Origin: Anaerolineales bacterium UBA4826
GTDB taxonomy: Bacteria; Chloroflexota; Anaerolineae; UBA4142
Reading direction: 5' to 3'
Length of the DNA: 9,476 nt
NCBI GenBank assembly: GCA_002400365.1
Contig: DHFK01000196.1
Coordinates: 6,111-15,586 of the forward strand
Shown here in pieces: positions 1 to 6,639 of the stretch. Position 1 is the stretch's first letter. The number at the start of each line of letters is the position of its first letter. A model generated the notes under the pieces. It saw only the letters and a list, made by a program, of their open reading frames with translations. It searched no databases and was not told the origin of the DNA. A program made the position numbers and the translations under genes.

Positions 1-2
1 TG

Positions 3-593
3 GTCGAGCCAGCCGCCGTCGCGGTCCACGCGGTCTCTCGTGCTGGAGAACTCGCGCATCGAAATACGGTTGTGTTCGGCGCCGGACCGATTGGCAACCT
101 CGTCGCCCAGGTGGCTTGCTCGAGCCGCGCGCATGTGCTGATCACCGACCAGAGTGATCGTAGATTGGAGATTGCCCGCGCGTGTGGATTGAGGGCGACC
201 TCCAATGCGCGCGCGGAGAGTCTGACATCGGCAGTCGCTCGCGTGTTTGGCGAAGACGGCTTTGACGTCGCCTTTGAATGTGCCGGCGTGGAGGCGACGA
301 TCACCGCGGCGGTGGAGACCATCGCCAAAGGCGGGACGATCATCGTCGTCGGCGTCTTTGCCGACAAACCGCGCGTGGACTTGGGGCTGGTCCAGGATCG
401 CGAACTGAATCTACGCGGCACATTGATGTATCAACGCCGTGACTATGAGCAGGCGGTCGCATTGATCGCCGCCCGCAAGATCGTCGTCGAACCGCTCGAG
501 TCAAAGCACTTTGCGTTGGACGCGTACGCCGAAGCGTACGCCCTGATCGCGCATCAGCCAGAGACAAGTCTCAAAGTCTTTATTGATCTCTAG
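3..593 (+). CDS. Zinc-type medium-chain alcohol/polyol dehydrogenase, C-terminal part (5' cut by window edge)
   Basis: The frame is open from the first bases of the window to a TAG stop, giving 196 residues of the C-terminal part of a medium-chain dehydrogenase/reductase. The visible part opens with VEPAAVAVHAV, the usual segment just before the nucleotide-binding domain, followed by the Rossmann motif GAGPIG (residues about 26-31). Next come FECAG, KGGTIIVVGVF and the closing LKVFIDL, all typical of sorbitol, threonine and galactitol-phosphate dehydrogenases. The family oxidises a secondary alcohol with NAD(P)+ in the cytosol. The catalytic zinc site lies upstream of the window, so substrate and metal content cannot be judged. 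A GTG at 72 is inside the Rossmann fold and is not a start. The next gene follows after 22 nt, so the two are probably co-transcribed. Family assignment is firm; the exact substrate is open. Confidence 0.9.
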   Translation, partial: VEPAAVAVHAVSRAGELAHRNTVVFGAGPIGNLVAQVACSSRAHVLITDQSDRRLEIARACGLRATSNARAESLTSAVARVFGEDGFDVAFECAGVEATITAAVETIAKGGTIIVVGVFADKPRVDLGLVQDRELNLRGTLMYQRRDYEQAVALIAARKIVVEPLESKHFALDAYAEAYALIAHQPETSLKVFIDL

Positions 594-601
594 TTCCGAT
601 T

Positions 602-608
602 GGGAGGG
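602..608 (+). promoter_or_regulatory. Ribosome binding site of the ABC ATPase gene
   Basis: GGGAGGG lies 7 nt before the ATG at 616. It selects that ATG over the TTG at 583, which overlaps the end of the dehydrogenase gene. Confidence 0.75.
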
Positions 609-615
609 TAGTTCT

Positions 616-1707
616 ATGCGCCGCATTGAACTTTGCCATGTGAGCAAGCGGTTTGGAAAAGTTGTGGCGGTGGATGACCTGAACCTGGTGGTCGAGCCAG
701 GAGATTTTCTCACGCTGCTGGGTCCATCCGGTTGCGGCAAGACCACGGTCTTGCGCATGATTGCGGGTCTGGAGGAACCGGACGCGGGCGATATTCTGAT
801 TGATGGTAAACCGGTCTTTTCGTACCGGGAAGGCATCTTTGTGCCGCCCGCGCGGCGCGGCTTGGGGCTGGTCTTTCAATCGTACGCCCTCTGGCCCCAC
901 ATGACCGTGTTTCAAAACGTGGCGTTTGGTTTGGAATTATCGAAACAGCCGCGCCCGCAGATCGAGCATCGCGTGAGCGAGATTCTCACTGATCTGCAAA
1001 TGACGGGGATGGAACAACGCTATCCTCAGGAGATGAGCGGTGGACAGCAGCAGCGCGTTGCGCTCGCGCGGATGTTAGCGCCCCAGCCCGGGATCTTTCT
1101 CCTCGACGAGCCGCTGTCCAACCTGGACGCGCGCCTGCGGATGGACATGCGCTCGGAACTCAAGCGCCTGCACAAGGACAGAGGGGCGACCACGGTTTAC
1201 GTCACACACGATCAACTCGAAGCGCTGACCATGTCCACGCGAATCGCCGTGATGCGTGAGGGTCGGCTGCAGCAGGTTGCCAACCCCACCCAAGTCTATC
1301 GTTATCCAGCCAACCTCTTCGTCGCCGACTTTATCGGCAACCCCAAGATCAATTTGCTGGATGCCGTGGCGACTTGGACCACGGGCGGAACGTGCTTGAA
1401 ACTGGATTCCTTCGAGATTCACGGCGCGCCAGCGCGCGCGAGTGGACCCATCGTCGCCGCGATCCGTCCCGAGGACATTCATCTTTCGCTCACCCCCCGA
1501 CCCGATGGAGTCGAATTCACTGTCTACTCCGTCCTGCCGGCTGGCTCGGAAGTTGTCGTCAACGTGCGCCGCGGCGATCTCATGCTGACGATCAAAGAAA
1601 CGCGCGCCATCGCCATTGACATGGATCGCCCGGTCTGGCTCACTTTCGATGCCAAGACGATCAACCTGTACGACAAGCAAACCAGCGCGCTGGTCCCAGC
1701 CGCGTAG
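616..1707 (+). CDS. ABC importer ATP-binding protein, MalK/FbpC/PotA type
   Basis: This 363-residue protein is the energy-coupling subunit of an importer, acting on the cytoplasmic face of the membrane. All nucleotide-binding motifs are present: Walker A GPSGCGKTT (36-44), Q-loop Gln in FQSYALWPHMTV (Q88), signature SGGQQQR (141-147), Walker B IFLLDEP (160-166, with E165) and the H-loop His in VTHDQ (H198). After about residue 240 comes a C-terminal extension with RPEDI (284-288), the TOBE-like regulatory domain of the MalK/PotA/FbpC class; the length fits that class. ATG 616 is preceded by GGGAGGG, which decides the start. It lies between a dehydrogenase and a solute-binding protein, and no permease is visible between them. 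The class is used for sugars, polyamines, Fe(III) and phosphonates or hexose phosphates, so the cargo is not fixed by this gene. Confidence 0.93.
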   Translation: MRRIELCHVSKRFGKVVAVDDLNLVVEPGDFLTLLGPSGCGKTTVLRMIAGLEEPDAGDILIDGKPVFSYREGIFVPPARRGLGLVFQSYALWPHMTVFQNVAFGLELSKQPRPQIEHRVSEILTDLQMTGMEQRYPQEMSGGQQQRVALARMLAPQPGIFLLDEPLSNLDARLRMDMRSELKRLHKDRGATTVYVTHDQLEALTMSTRIAVMREGRLQQVANPTQVYRYPANLFVADFIGNPKINLLDAVATWTTGGTCLKLDSFEIHGAPARASGPIVAAIRPEDIHLSLTPRPDGVEFTVYSVLPAGSEVVVNVRRGDLMLTIKETRAIAIDMDRPVWLTFDAKTINLYDKQTSALVPAA

Positions 1708-1786
1708 GTGATGAGGGACACGCCACGCGACTCCGGCGCGCCCGCGTGAGGAGGTGGTCAAAGACGATCCGCGATCTTTAATCGGC

Positions 1787-1812
1787 AATTGGAAAATGGA
1801 AATTGGAAAACC
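1787..1812 (+). repeat. A/T-rich degenerate heptamer tract before the solute-binding protein gene
   Basis: Successive units AATTGGA, AAATGGA, AATTGGA and a partial AAACC run end to end and stop one base before the ribosome binding site. The tract is strikingly A-rich against its GC-rich surroundings. It could be a translation enhancer or a remnant tandem repeat; the sequence does not decide. Confidence 0.5.
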
Positions 1813-1819
1813 AAGGAGG
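1813..1819 (+). promoter_or_regulatory. Ribosome binding site of the solute-binding protein gene
   Basis: AAGGAGG lies 6 nt before GTG 1826 and 9 nt before TTG 1829. It rules out the GTG at 1754, which has a GAGGAG directly abutting it and would add 24 residues ahead of the signal peptide. Confidence 0.75.
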
Positions 1820-1825
1820 TGCACT

Positions 1826-3121
1826 GTGTTGTGCAACAATCGTTTCAGAGTTGCGTTGTCGGTGACGATGCTTGCGCTGCTCGCCATCGTGGTGGCAGTC
1901 GCGTGCGCGCCCGCGCCGGCGCCCACGCCCACCTCAGCCCCCGTTGCCGCTTTGCCCACCGCCACGGCAGCGCCCGCAAAGCCGACCGAGGACCCGGCGC
2001 TAAAAGGACTGACCGACGCGCAGAAAAAGTGGGCGCAAAATGCCCAGGTAGGTCCGTATGCCCCCAAGACTCAGGACTGGGCGGCGATTGAAACCGCAGC
2101 CAAGAAAGAAGGCACCGTCGTCGTCTATTCCGCGTCGTCGCGCGTGGCGGACTATGGAAAAACGTTCGAAGCCGCCTACCCCGGCATTAAGGTGGAGGGC
2201 TATGACATCGCCGCGATGGAACTGGTCACCAAGCTGCGCCAGGAGCAGCAGTCCGGCGTGTACACCGCCGACGTGATCTTTAGCGGCGACGCGCCGACTT
2301 ATTACAACGAGATGGTCAATCCCCCCACCAAGTACCTGTGGAACTTTGTGCCGCAGGAACTGGAAGCGGTGATTGATCCAGAGTTTCGCAACCCTCTCCT
2401 CATTCATCATTTCAGTCTGTCGGTCTGGATCTACAACAACCAAGTGTACAAGGAGCCTCCCATCAAGAACATCTGGGACATCACCAAGCCCGAGTGGAAG
2501 GGGCGGATCGTGCTGGCTGATCCGCAGAAGAGCGCGGGCAATCTCAATACTCTAGCCGCCTACACCCAGAATCCGGAAGCGATGGCAAAGGCTTACGAGA
2601 CCGCCTTCGGCAAACCGATCAAACTGGATGCCGGCGTGCCCGATGCGGCTTATCAGTGGATCAAGGACCTGATCAAGAACGAGCCGGTCTTGACCTCCAG
2701 CAGCGGCGATGCGGCAAAAGCCGCGGGCACCAAGGGACAAAAGACCCCGCCCATCGCGATGACTTCGTACTCCAAGATTCGCGACGTGATCAAGGGCGAT
2801 CTGAGTTTTGACGTGATGTGGGGCATGCAACCGGTCATCGGCGCCTACGACGACTTTATCGTGGCAATCGCCAATCAGGCGCCCCACCCCAACGCGGCGA
2901 AACTGATGGTCCGTTGGGTGATGGGCGACGAGAAAGGCGGCAAGGGGTACGCACCCTACTTTGTTCCTGGCGATCCCAGCCCTCGCAAGGACATGGCTGA
3001 CCCGAAAGGGGCAACCCCTTGGGCTCAACTCCAAAAGTTGATGTGGCGGACCGACAATACCTACGTGTACAACAACGCCATCAAGGTGCGTGACTTTTGG
3101 ATTGCGAATCTGAAAAAGTAG
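1826..3121 (+). CDS. Lipoprotein solute-binding protein of an ABC importer, Fe(III)/AfuA-like (COG1840-type)
   Basis: With the GTG start at 1826 the product is 431 residues. The N-terminus has a short positive region, a hydrophobic segment (about 9-26) and a lipobox AVAC with the lipid-anchored Cys at 27. A Pro/Thr/Ala linker (about 28-53) then leads to the binding domain. The domain opens with AAKKEGTVVVYSAS (about 91-104), the typical first strand of Fe(III)-type binding proteins, and carries further family-like segments such as ITKPEWKGRIVLADP. It should sit on the outside of the membrane and deliver ligand to a permease. Members of this class bind ferric iron, but also hexose phosphates, phosphonates and thiamine. 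Neighbouring dehydrogenase, isomerase and HAD genes make an organic or phosphorylated ligand more attractive than iron, by inference only. The gap from the ATPase gene is 118 nt. Confidence 0.9.
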   Translation: MLCNNRFRVALSVTMLALLAIVVAVACAPAPAPTPTSAPVAALPTATAAPAKPTEDPALKGLTDAQKKWAQNAQVGPYAPKTQDWAAIETAAKKEGTVVVYSASSRVADYGKTFEAAYPGIKVEGYDIAAMELVTKLRQEQQSGVYTADVIFSGDAPTYYNEMVNPPTKYLWNFVPQELEAVIDPEFRNPLLIHHFSLSVWIYNNQVYKEPPIKNIWDITKPEWKGRIVLADPQKSAGNLNTLAAYTQNPEAMAKAYETAFGKPIKLDAGVPDAAYQWIKDLIKNEPVLTSSSGDAAKAAGTKGQKTPPIAMTSYSKIRDVIKGDLSFDVMWGMQPVIGAYDDFIVAIANQAPHPNAAKLMVRWVMGDEKGGKGYAPYFVPGDPSPRKDMADPKGATPWAQLQKLMWRTDNTYVYNNAIKVRDFWIANLKK

Positions 3122-3164
3122 AGCGCGCGCCTGCGGCGGCTCTCGCACGCTCCTCCTTTTCGCT

Positions 3165-3189
3165 GCGCGGACGTTTTGAGCGTCCGCGC
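3165..3189 (+). terminator. GC-rich hairpin after the solute-binding protein gene
   Basis: Perfect 9-bp arms GCGCGGACG (3165-3173) and CGTCCGCGC (3181-3189) enclose the 7-nt loop TTTTGAG. It begins 43 bp after the stop codon of the importer gene. No T-run follows, so it is not a classical intrinsic terminator; it may stabilise the mRNA end or be part of a repeat. Confidence 0.4.
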
Positions 3190-3201
3190 GATATGTTCGC
3201 G

Positions 3202-3282
3202 GCTGGGGTGGAACTCGGATTCCGCTGTTTCGAAATCAGCGGAATAGACCGGGACACTTTCTCCGGCAAAATCCACCCCAGC
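3202..3282. repeat. Nested inverted repeat (11-bp outer arms, 8-bp inner arms)
   Basis: Outer arms GCTGGGGTGGA (3202-3212) and TCCACCCCAGC (3272-3282) are perfect complements 59 bp apart. Inside them lies a second hairpin with arms TTCCGCTG (3220-3227) and CAGCGGAA (3237-3244) around a loop that contains the palindrome TTTCGAAA. The layout is that of a small mobile or dispersed palindromic element, or of a structured RNA. No coding capacity is seen. Confidence 0.6.
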
Positions 3283-3363
3283 GACTTTTCTCATCAGTCT
3301 CCACGATCCCGCGCCGCCCGCGCGCGGGCACACGCGCGTTGGTTCGCAAGAACAAGGAATAGG

Positions 3364-4107
3364 GTGATCTCGACAACTGGTGTTCGCGAGATACAAGCGA
3401 TCTTTTTCGATATGGGCGGAACACTGCACGCGCGCATCCCAGACCAGGACGTACAGCGCAACGCACGCGCGCGGCTCGCCGAGTTGTTAGATCGCGCCGA
3501 TGCGCCAGATGATCTCTTGCAGGAACTGGCGCAACGCTTCCAGTCCTACACGCGCTGGGCGCAAGAGAATCTGGTCGAGTCCTCTGAGAAAGAAATCTGG
3601 ACGCGCTGGATGCTGCCCGAGTATCCGCGTGAGCGCATCGCGCCGATGGCTGAAACGCTAACGCTGCTGTGGCGCGAGCGTTCTGGACGCACAGTGCCAA
3701 AGCCCGATGCGCGGCAAGTGATTGCCGAGTTGAGCCAACGCGGCTATCGTCTGGGGTTGATCAGCAATACGATTTCTTCGGTAGACACCCCGCGCCGTCT
3801 GGACGAATACGGGTTGAAAGGGTACTTTGAAATTGTCATCTTGTCTTCTCTCTCCGGGCATCGCAAGCCCGATCCAGAGATCTTTTGGCAAGGGACGCGT
3901 GAGATGCGCGTTGACCCCGCGCGGTGCGCCTATGTCGGCGACCGGATTTCGCGCGATGTGGTCGGCGCCAAGCGCGCGGACTTTGCCATGGCGATCATCA
4001 TCGAGCCGCTCGGCGCGCCGCGCGAGGATGAACGCGACGCGGTGTACAAGCCCGACGCGATCATTCACGCGTTGAGCGACCTCTTGGACATTTTCCCGGC
4101 GCGATGA
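3364..4107 (+). CDS. HAD-superfamily hydrolase 1 (motif I DMGGT)
   Basis: GTG 3364, preceded by AAGGA at 3354-3358, gives 247 residues, the usual size for a subfamily I HAD enzyme with a helical cap. Motif I is FFDMGGTL with the nucleophile D16; the second Asp is replaced by G18. Motif II is LISNT (S134), motif III is GHRKPDPEIF (K168), motif IV is YVGDRISRDVVGA (D193, D198). The cap region lies at about 25-115. It is clearly a paralogue of HAD 2: both have CAYVGD followed by SRDVVGA, although a TIM-barrel gene lies between them. Members usually hydrolyse phosphate esters, but the D-to-G change leaves the reaction open. A longer reading from about 3097 is rejected because the extra residues are low-complexity and cross the hairpin-rich gap. 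Family is firm; substrate unknown. Confidence 0.87.
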   Translation: MISTTGVREIQAIFFDMGGTLHARIPDQDVQRNARARLAELLDRADAPDDLLQELAQRFQSYTRWAQENLVESSEKEIWTRWMLPEYPRERIAPMAETLTLLWRERSGRTVPKPDARQVIAELSQRGYRLGLISNTISSVDTPRRLDEYGLKGYFEIVILSSLSGHRKPDPEIFWQGTREMRVDPARCAYVGDRISRDVVGAKRADFAMAIIIEPLGAPREDERDAVYKPDAIIHALSDLLDIFPAR

Positions 4108-4113
4108 CGCCGA

Positions 4114-4190
4114 TCATTGCGAGCGAAGCGAAGCAATCTCCTGTTCGCCTGTGGAGATTGCTTCGTCGCAGAAAACGCTCCTCGCAATGA
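4114..4190. repeat. 77-bp inverted-repeat element, copy 1 (ATTGCGAG type)
   Basis: Terminal arms TCATTGCGAG (4114-4123) and CTCGCAATGA (4181-4190) are perfect complements. An inner pair, GAAGCAATCTCC (4130-4141) and GGAGATTGCTTC (4153-4164), is also perfect, so the whole element can fold into one long hairpin with internal loops. It starts 6 bp after the stop codon of HAD 1 and ends 12 bp before the ribosome binding site of the next gene. A second copy is at 6546-6630. It resembles dispersed palindromic repeats or small non-autonomous elements; I recall similar motifs in other bacterial genomes but cannot verify that here. Confidence 0.85.
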
Positions 4191-4202
4191 CAGAACGACA
4201 AT

Positions 4203-4208
4203 AAGGAG
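4203..4208 (+). promoter_or_regulatory. Ribosome binding site of the TIM-barrel gene
   Basis: AAGGAG lies 6 nt before GTG 4215 and directly abuts TTG 4209, so GTG 4215 is the likely start. Confidence 0.75.
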
Positions 4209-4214
4209 TTGGTT

Positions 4215-5126
4215 GTGCCAGATGTTGCGCTATCTACAATGTGGGGCATTGGTAGGTTTCCGACGCTTGACGAGTTTTTCACCAACGCGCGCGCGCTGGG
4301 CTGGTCGCGTTTCGAATTGAATCACGCGGTAGATTCCGCGATGCTAAGAGGACTGAACCTTAACGGCTATCGGATTCCCAGCGTGCACGAACCGTGCCCG
4401 GCGGACATTTCTGTTTCGACGCTCAAGAGCCGTGGCTGGCTCATCTCTGCGACCGAGGAGGAGAATCGCCGGCAAGGCGTGGCGGCGATTCGTCGAAGCA
4501 TTGACCTCGCGCGTGAACTGAGCGCGCAGGTCATCGTCGTACATCCCGGCAAAGTAGATATTGACCCCGCGCCCGAAGATACTTTGCGATCGTTGTACAA
4601 GCGCGGCAAGTCGAACACGGCAGAGTATCGGCAAGCGAAAGAGGCATACGTCGCGATCCGCGCGGCGCGCGCGGAGGAAAATCTCCGCGCGGCGCGGCGC
4701 AGTCTGATCGAACTTGCCGAGTACGCGGGTCGTCGGCGAATCCGGCTGGGGCTGGAGAATCGCTATCACTATCACGAAATTCCACTGCCGGCTGAACTCG
4801 GTTTCCTGCTAGAGATTGGCTATGATGACGTGGTCGGCTTTTGGTACGACGTCGGACACGCGCACGCGTTGGACCAACTCGGCTTTTTCGCACACGCGGA
4901 ATGGCTAAAACGATTCGCGTCGCGCATCGTCGGCGTGCACCTGCACGATGTCGTCGGCGTTGACGACCACCGCGCGGCTGGATTGGGGCAGGTCAACTGG
5001 GACATGGTCGCGCCGTATCTGCCCGCCGAGGCGATGCGTACGTGCGAGTTTCAGAATTTCACTTCGCCGGAGCAGGTGACAGCAGGCGTCCAATGGCTCG
5101 TCAAGAAAGGTTGCGTGAGCGCATAA
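4215..5126 (+). CDS. Sugar-phosphate isomerase/epimerase-like TIM-barrel protein (xylose isomerase-like fold)
   Basis: The 303-residue product has the order of motifs expected for the xylose-isomerase-like/AP-endonuclease-2 TIM-barrel family: IVVHPGKVDI (107-116), LGLENR (178-183, E181), FWYDVGHAHALD (209-220, D212 and H215), VGVHLHDVVGVDDH (239-252, H242 and H244) and CEFQ (277-280, E278). These acidic and His residues are the likely divalent-metal ligands. The family includes sugar isomerases, epimerases, inosose dehydratase (IolE) and myo-inosose isomerase (IolI), all acting in the cytosol. An inositol dehydrogenase gene 1.5 kb away makes an inosose role possible, but no IolE- or IolI-specific feature was identified. 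The gene overlaps HAD 2 by one base (TAATG), which suggests coupled translation. It is preceded by a repeat element rather than an obvious promoter. Confidence 0.85.
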   Translation: MPDVALSTMWGIGRFPTLDEFFTNARALGWSRFELNHAVDSAMLRGLNLNGYRIPSVHEPCPADISVSTLKSRGWLISATEEENRRQGVAAIRRSIDLARELSAQVIVVHPGKVDIDPAPEDTLRSLYKRGKSNTAEYRQAKEAYVAIRAARAEENLRAARRSLIELAEYAGRRRIRLGLENRYHYHEIPLPAELGFLLEIGYDDVVGFWYDVGHAHALDQLGFFAHAEWLKRFASRIVGVHLHDVVGVDDHRAAGLGQVNWDMVAPYLPAEAMRTCEFQNFTSPEQVTAGVQWLVKKGCVSA

Positions 5127-5887
5127 TGCCAAACCTTCAAGCCGTCCTCTTCGACATGGGTGGCACGCTGGAAGACGTGGACTATGACGATGCGCTGCGC
5201 CTGCAAGCCACGCGAGGTCTCCAAGCGATTCTCGCGAGGTGCGGGCTCGACCCCGGTCTGAAAACGGCCGATCTCTGCGCGGTCGTGAAAGCCGGGATGA
5301 AGAAATACAACGCGTGGCGAGAAGAAACTGAGATGGAATTATCTCCCGAGCGGATGTGGTCGGAGTTTGTTTTGCCCGACCTGGGCTTGCCCGGAGAACG
5401 TCTAGCCGCCGCTGGTGAGGAACTGGCTTGCTTCTACGACTTGAACTTTTACCGGCGTACACTGCGCCCTGAGACCAAGCCGCTGCTCGATGCTTTGCGT
5501 CAGCGCGGTTTTCGGTTGGGTGTGGTCTCGAACGTCTACAGTCGCGGCGCGGTGCCGCACAACCTGGCGCGCTATGGATTGACGCAGTACTTTCAAGTCG
5601 TCTTGGCGAGTTCGGTTTTCGGTCGGCGCAAGCCCGACACGCGCATTTTCTTGGAGGCATCCCGCTTGTTGGAACTGCCTCCCTCGGCGTGCGCGTATGT
5701 CGGCGACACGGTGTCGCGCGATGTCGTCGGCGCGCGCCGGGCGGGCTATGGCATGGCAATCCAAATCAAATCGTTTCTGACGGCAGTGGCTGATAAAGAA
5801 ACCGACACCGAACAGCCCGATGCGGTTGTCGAGAATCTGCTGCAGGTCGTGGATGTCGTTGCCCGATCGCCAGGGCAGAGCCGATGA
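5126..5887 (+). CDS. HAD-superfamily hydrolase 2 (motif I DMGGT)
   Basis: ATG 5126 shares its A with the TAA stop of the TIM-barrel gene; no strong ribosome binding site is seen, so translation is probably coupled. The product is 253 residues. Motif I is LFDMGGTL with nucleophile D10 and Gly (G12) in place of the second Asp. Motif II is VVSNV (S135), motif III GRRKPDTRIF (K169), motif IV YVGDTVSRDVVGA (D194, D199), with a helical cap at about 17-115. It is a paralogue of HAD 1, sharing the rare DMGGT and the SRDVVGA segment, yet with a different cap sequence, which suggests a different substrate. Its end overlaps HAD 3 by four bases (ATGA). Probable cytosolic phosphatase-like enzyme; the altered motif I makes the chemistry uncertain. 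Confidence 0.88.
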   Translation: MPNLQAVLFDMGGTLEDVDYDDALRLQATRGLQAILARCGLDPGLKTADLCAVVKAGMKKYNAWREETEMELSPERMWSEFVLPDLGLPGERLAAAGEELACFYDLNFYRRTLRPETKPLLDALRQRGFRLGVVSNVYSRGAVPHNLARYGLTQYFQVVLASSVFGRRKPDTRIFLEASRLLELPPSACAYVGDTVSRDVVGARRAGYGMAIQIKSFLTAVADKETDTEQPDAVVENLLQVVDVVARSPGQSR

Positions 5888-6561
5888 TTCGAGGCATCTT
5901 TTTCGACGCGACCGATGTGTTCTACGCACGCCGCGAATCCGCCACGACTTTTGCGCTGAACTTGCTCAAAAGTCTGGGCTTGCGCGCTGACGTCTCGGAA
6001 GAGGACCGGGCGCGGCTCCAGTCGTTGCGCGAACAAGCGACCGAGGGGCGCATCGGTTACGCAGAATACTGGGACGCGTTCTTGCGGTTGCGAAATGTGA
6101 CTGACGCCAGCCAGCGCAAAACCATGGTCAAGCAAATCGTCGAGCACGTGCATCAGGTCGTGGCGATTCCAGGCGGCAGAGAAGCGATGCGGGGGCTAAA
6201 GCAGCGCGGCTTTGTTCTCGGCATCGTCACCGACACGATGTACCCGGTCGAATGGAAGATGGCTTGGCTCGCACGCGCGCGCGTCGCCGAGTTTGTTGAC
6301 GTTGTCGCGTGTTCGACCGTTCTCGGCGCGCACAAACCGAATCCCGAAATCTATTTGCACGCGTTGCGTCAAGCGCGCCTGCCACCGGGCGAGGCGGCGT
6401 TTGTCGGACACGATGCCGGCGAACTCGCAGGCGCGCGCCAAGCGGGGATGAAAACAGTCGCAGTAAATTATGATCCCGAAGCCAAAGCCGATTACTATTG
6501 CAAGTCGCTGGTTGATTTGCTGAACGTGCCGATATTTCAGAGATTGTCATTGCGAGCGTAG
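5884..6561 (+). CDS. HAD-superfamily hydrolase 3, divergent motifs (DATDV, GHDAGE)
   Basis: ATG 5884 overlaps the TGA of HAD 2 in an ATGA arrangement, so the two are coupled. The product is 225 residues. Motif I reads FFDATDVFY: nucleophile D8, Thr at the +2 place and an Asp at +3 (D11). Motif II is GIVTDT (T116), motif III GAHKPNPEIY (K151). Motif IV is FVGHDAGELAGA: the usual GD is GHD, with D177 and E180 as possible Mg ligands. It is more distant from HAD 1 and HAD 2 than these are from each other. The last four residues and the stop codon come from the inverted-repeat element at 6546-6630, so the original C-terminus may have been different. HAD fold is clear; function unknown. Confidence 0.85.
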   Translation: MIRGIFFDATDVFYARRESATTFALNLLKSLGLRADVSEEDRARLQSLREQATEGRIGYAEYWDAFLRLRNVTDASQRKTMVKQIVEHVHQVVAIPGGREAMRGLKQRGFVLGIVTDTMYPVEWKMAWLARARVAEFVDVVACSTVLGAHKPNPEIYLHALRQARLPPGEAAFVGHDAGELAGARQAGMKTVAVNYDPEAKADYYCKSLVDLLNVPIFQRLSLRA

Positions 6562-6630
6562 TTTGCGAAGCAATCCCCAAAGCAGCAGTAGGGAGATTGC
6601 TTCGGCACAAAGCCCGTGCCTCGCAATGAC
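6546..6630. repeat. 85-bp inverted-repeat element, copy 2, at a convergent junction
   Basis: Terminal arms GTCATTGCGAG (6546-6556) and CTCGCAATGAC (6620-6630) are perfect complements, and the inner pair GCGAAGCAATC and GATTGCTTCGGC is nearly so. The element shares its termini and inner arms with the copy at 4114-4190 but differs in loop sequence. It lies between the convergent HAD 3 and iolG genes, supplies the HAD 3 stop codon, and ends 9 bp from the iolG stop. Folded in either direction it could act as a two-way transcription stop, though there is no strong T-run. Confidence 0.85.
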
Positions 6631-6639
6631 AACCAACGT

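Larger units (their letters stand above)
3122..3363. other. Non-coding gap dense in inverted repeats
   Basis: This 242-bp stretch between the binding-protein gene and HAD 1 holds at least four inverted repeats, listed separately, plus the perfect 12-bp palindrome CCCGCGCGCGGG at 3317-3328 and the short CGCGA/TCGCG pair at 3187-3201. The plus frame leading into HAD 1 happens to stay open here, but its translation is Arg/Ala-rich and resembles no family I know. The structure suggests terminators, a structured leader for HAD 1, or decayed repeat elements. Confidence 0.6.

Noticed and set aside
1724..1748. Terminator between ATPase and binding-protein genes
   Set aside because: CACGCG and CGCGTG are only 6-bp arms with a 13-nt loop and no T-run; in such GC-rich sequence this is easily chance.
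1075..2067. Minus-strand open frame of 330 codons
   Set aside because: Antisense to the ABC ATPase and binding-protein genes and spanning their junction; translation shows no recognisable domain.
3097..3363. N-terminal extension of HAD 1
   Set aside because: The frame is open, but it overlaps the end of the binding-protein gene, crosses several hairpins and adds residues foreign to HAD proteins; GTG 3364 has a ribosome site and places motif I near the N-terminus.
3364..4107. HAD 1 as phosphonoacetaldehyde hydrolase
   Set aside because: That enzyme has a D-x-A-G-T motif I and a Lys in its cap that forms a Schiff base; here motif I is DMGGT and no supporting phosphonate gene is present.
4905..5759. 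Minus-strand open frame of 284 codons
   Set aside because: Antisense to the TIM-barrel and HAD 2 genes; Arg-rich low-complexity translation.
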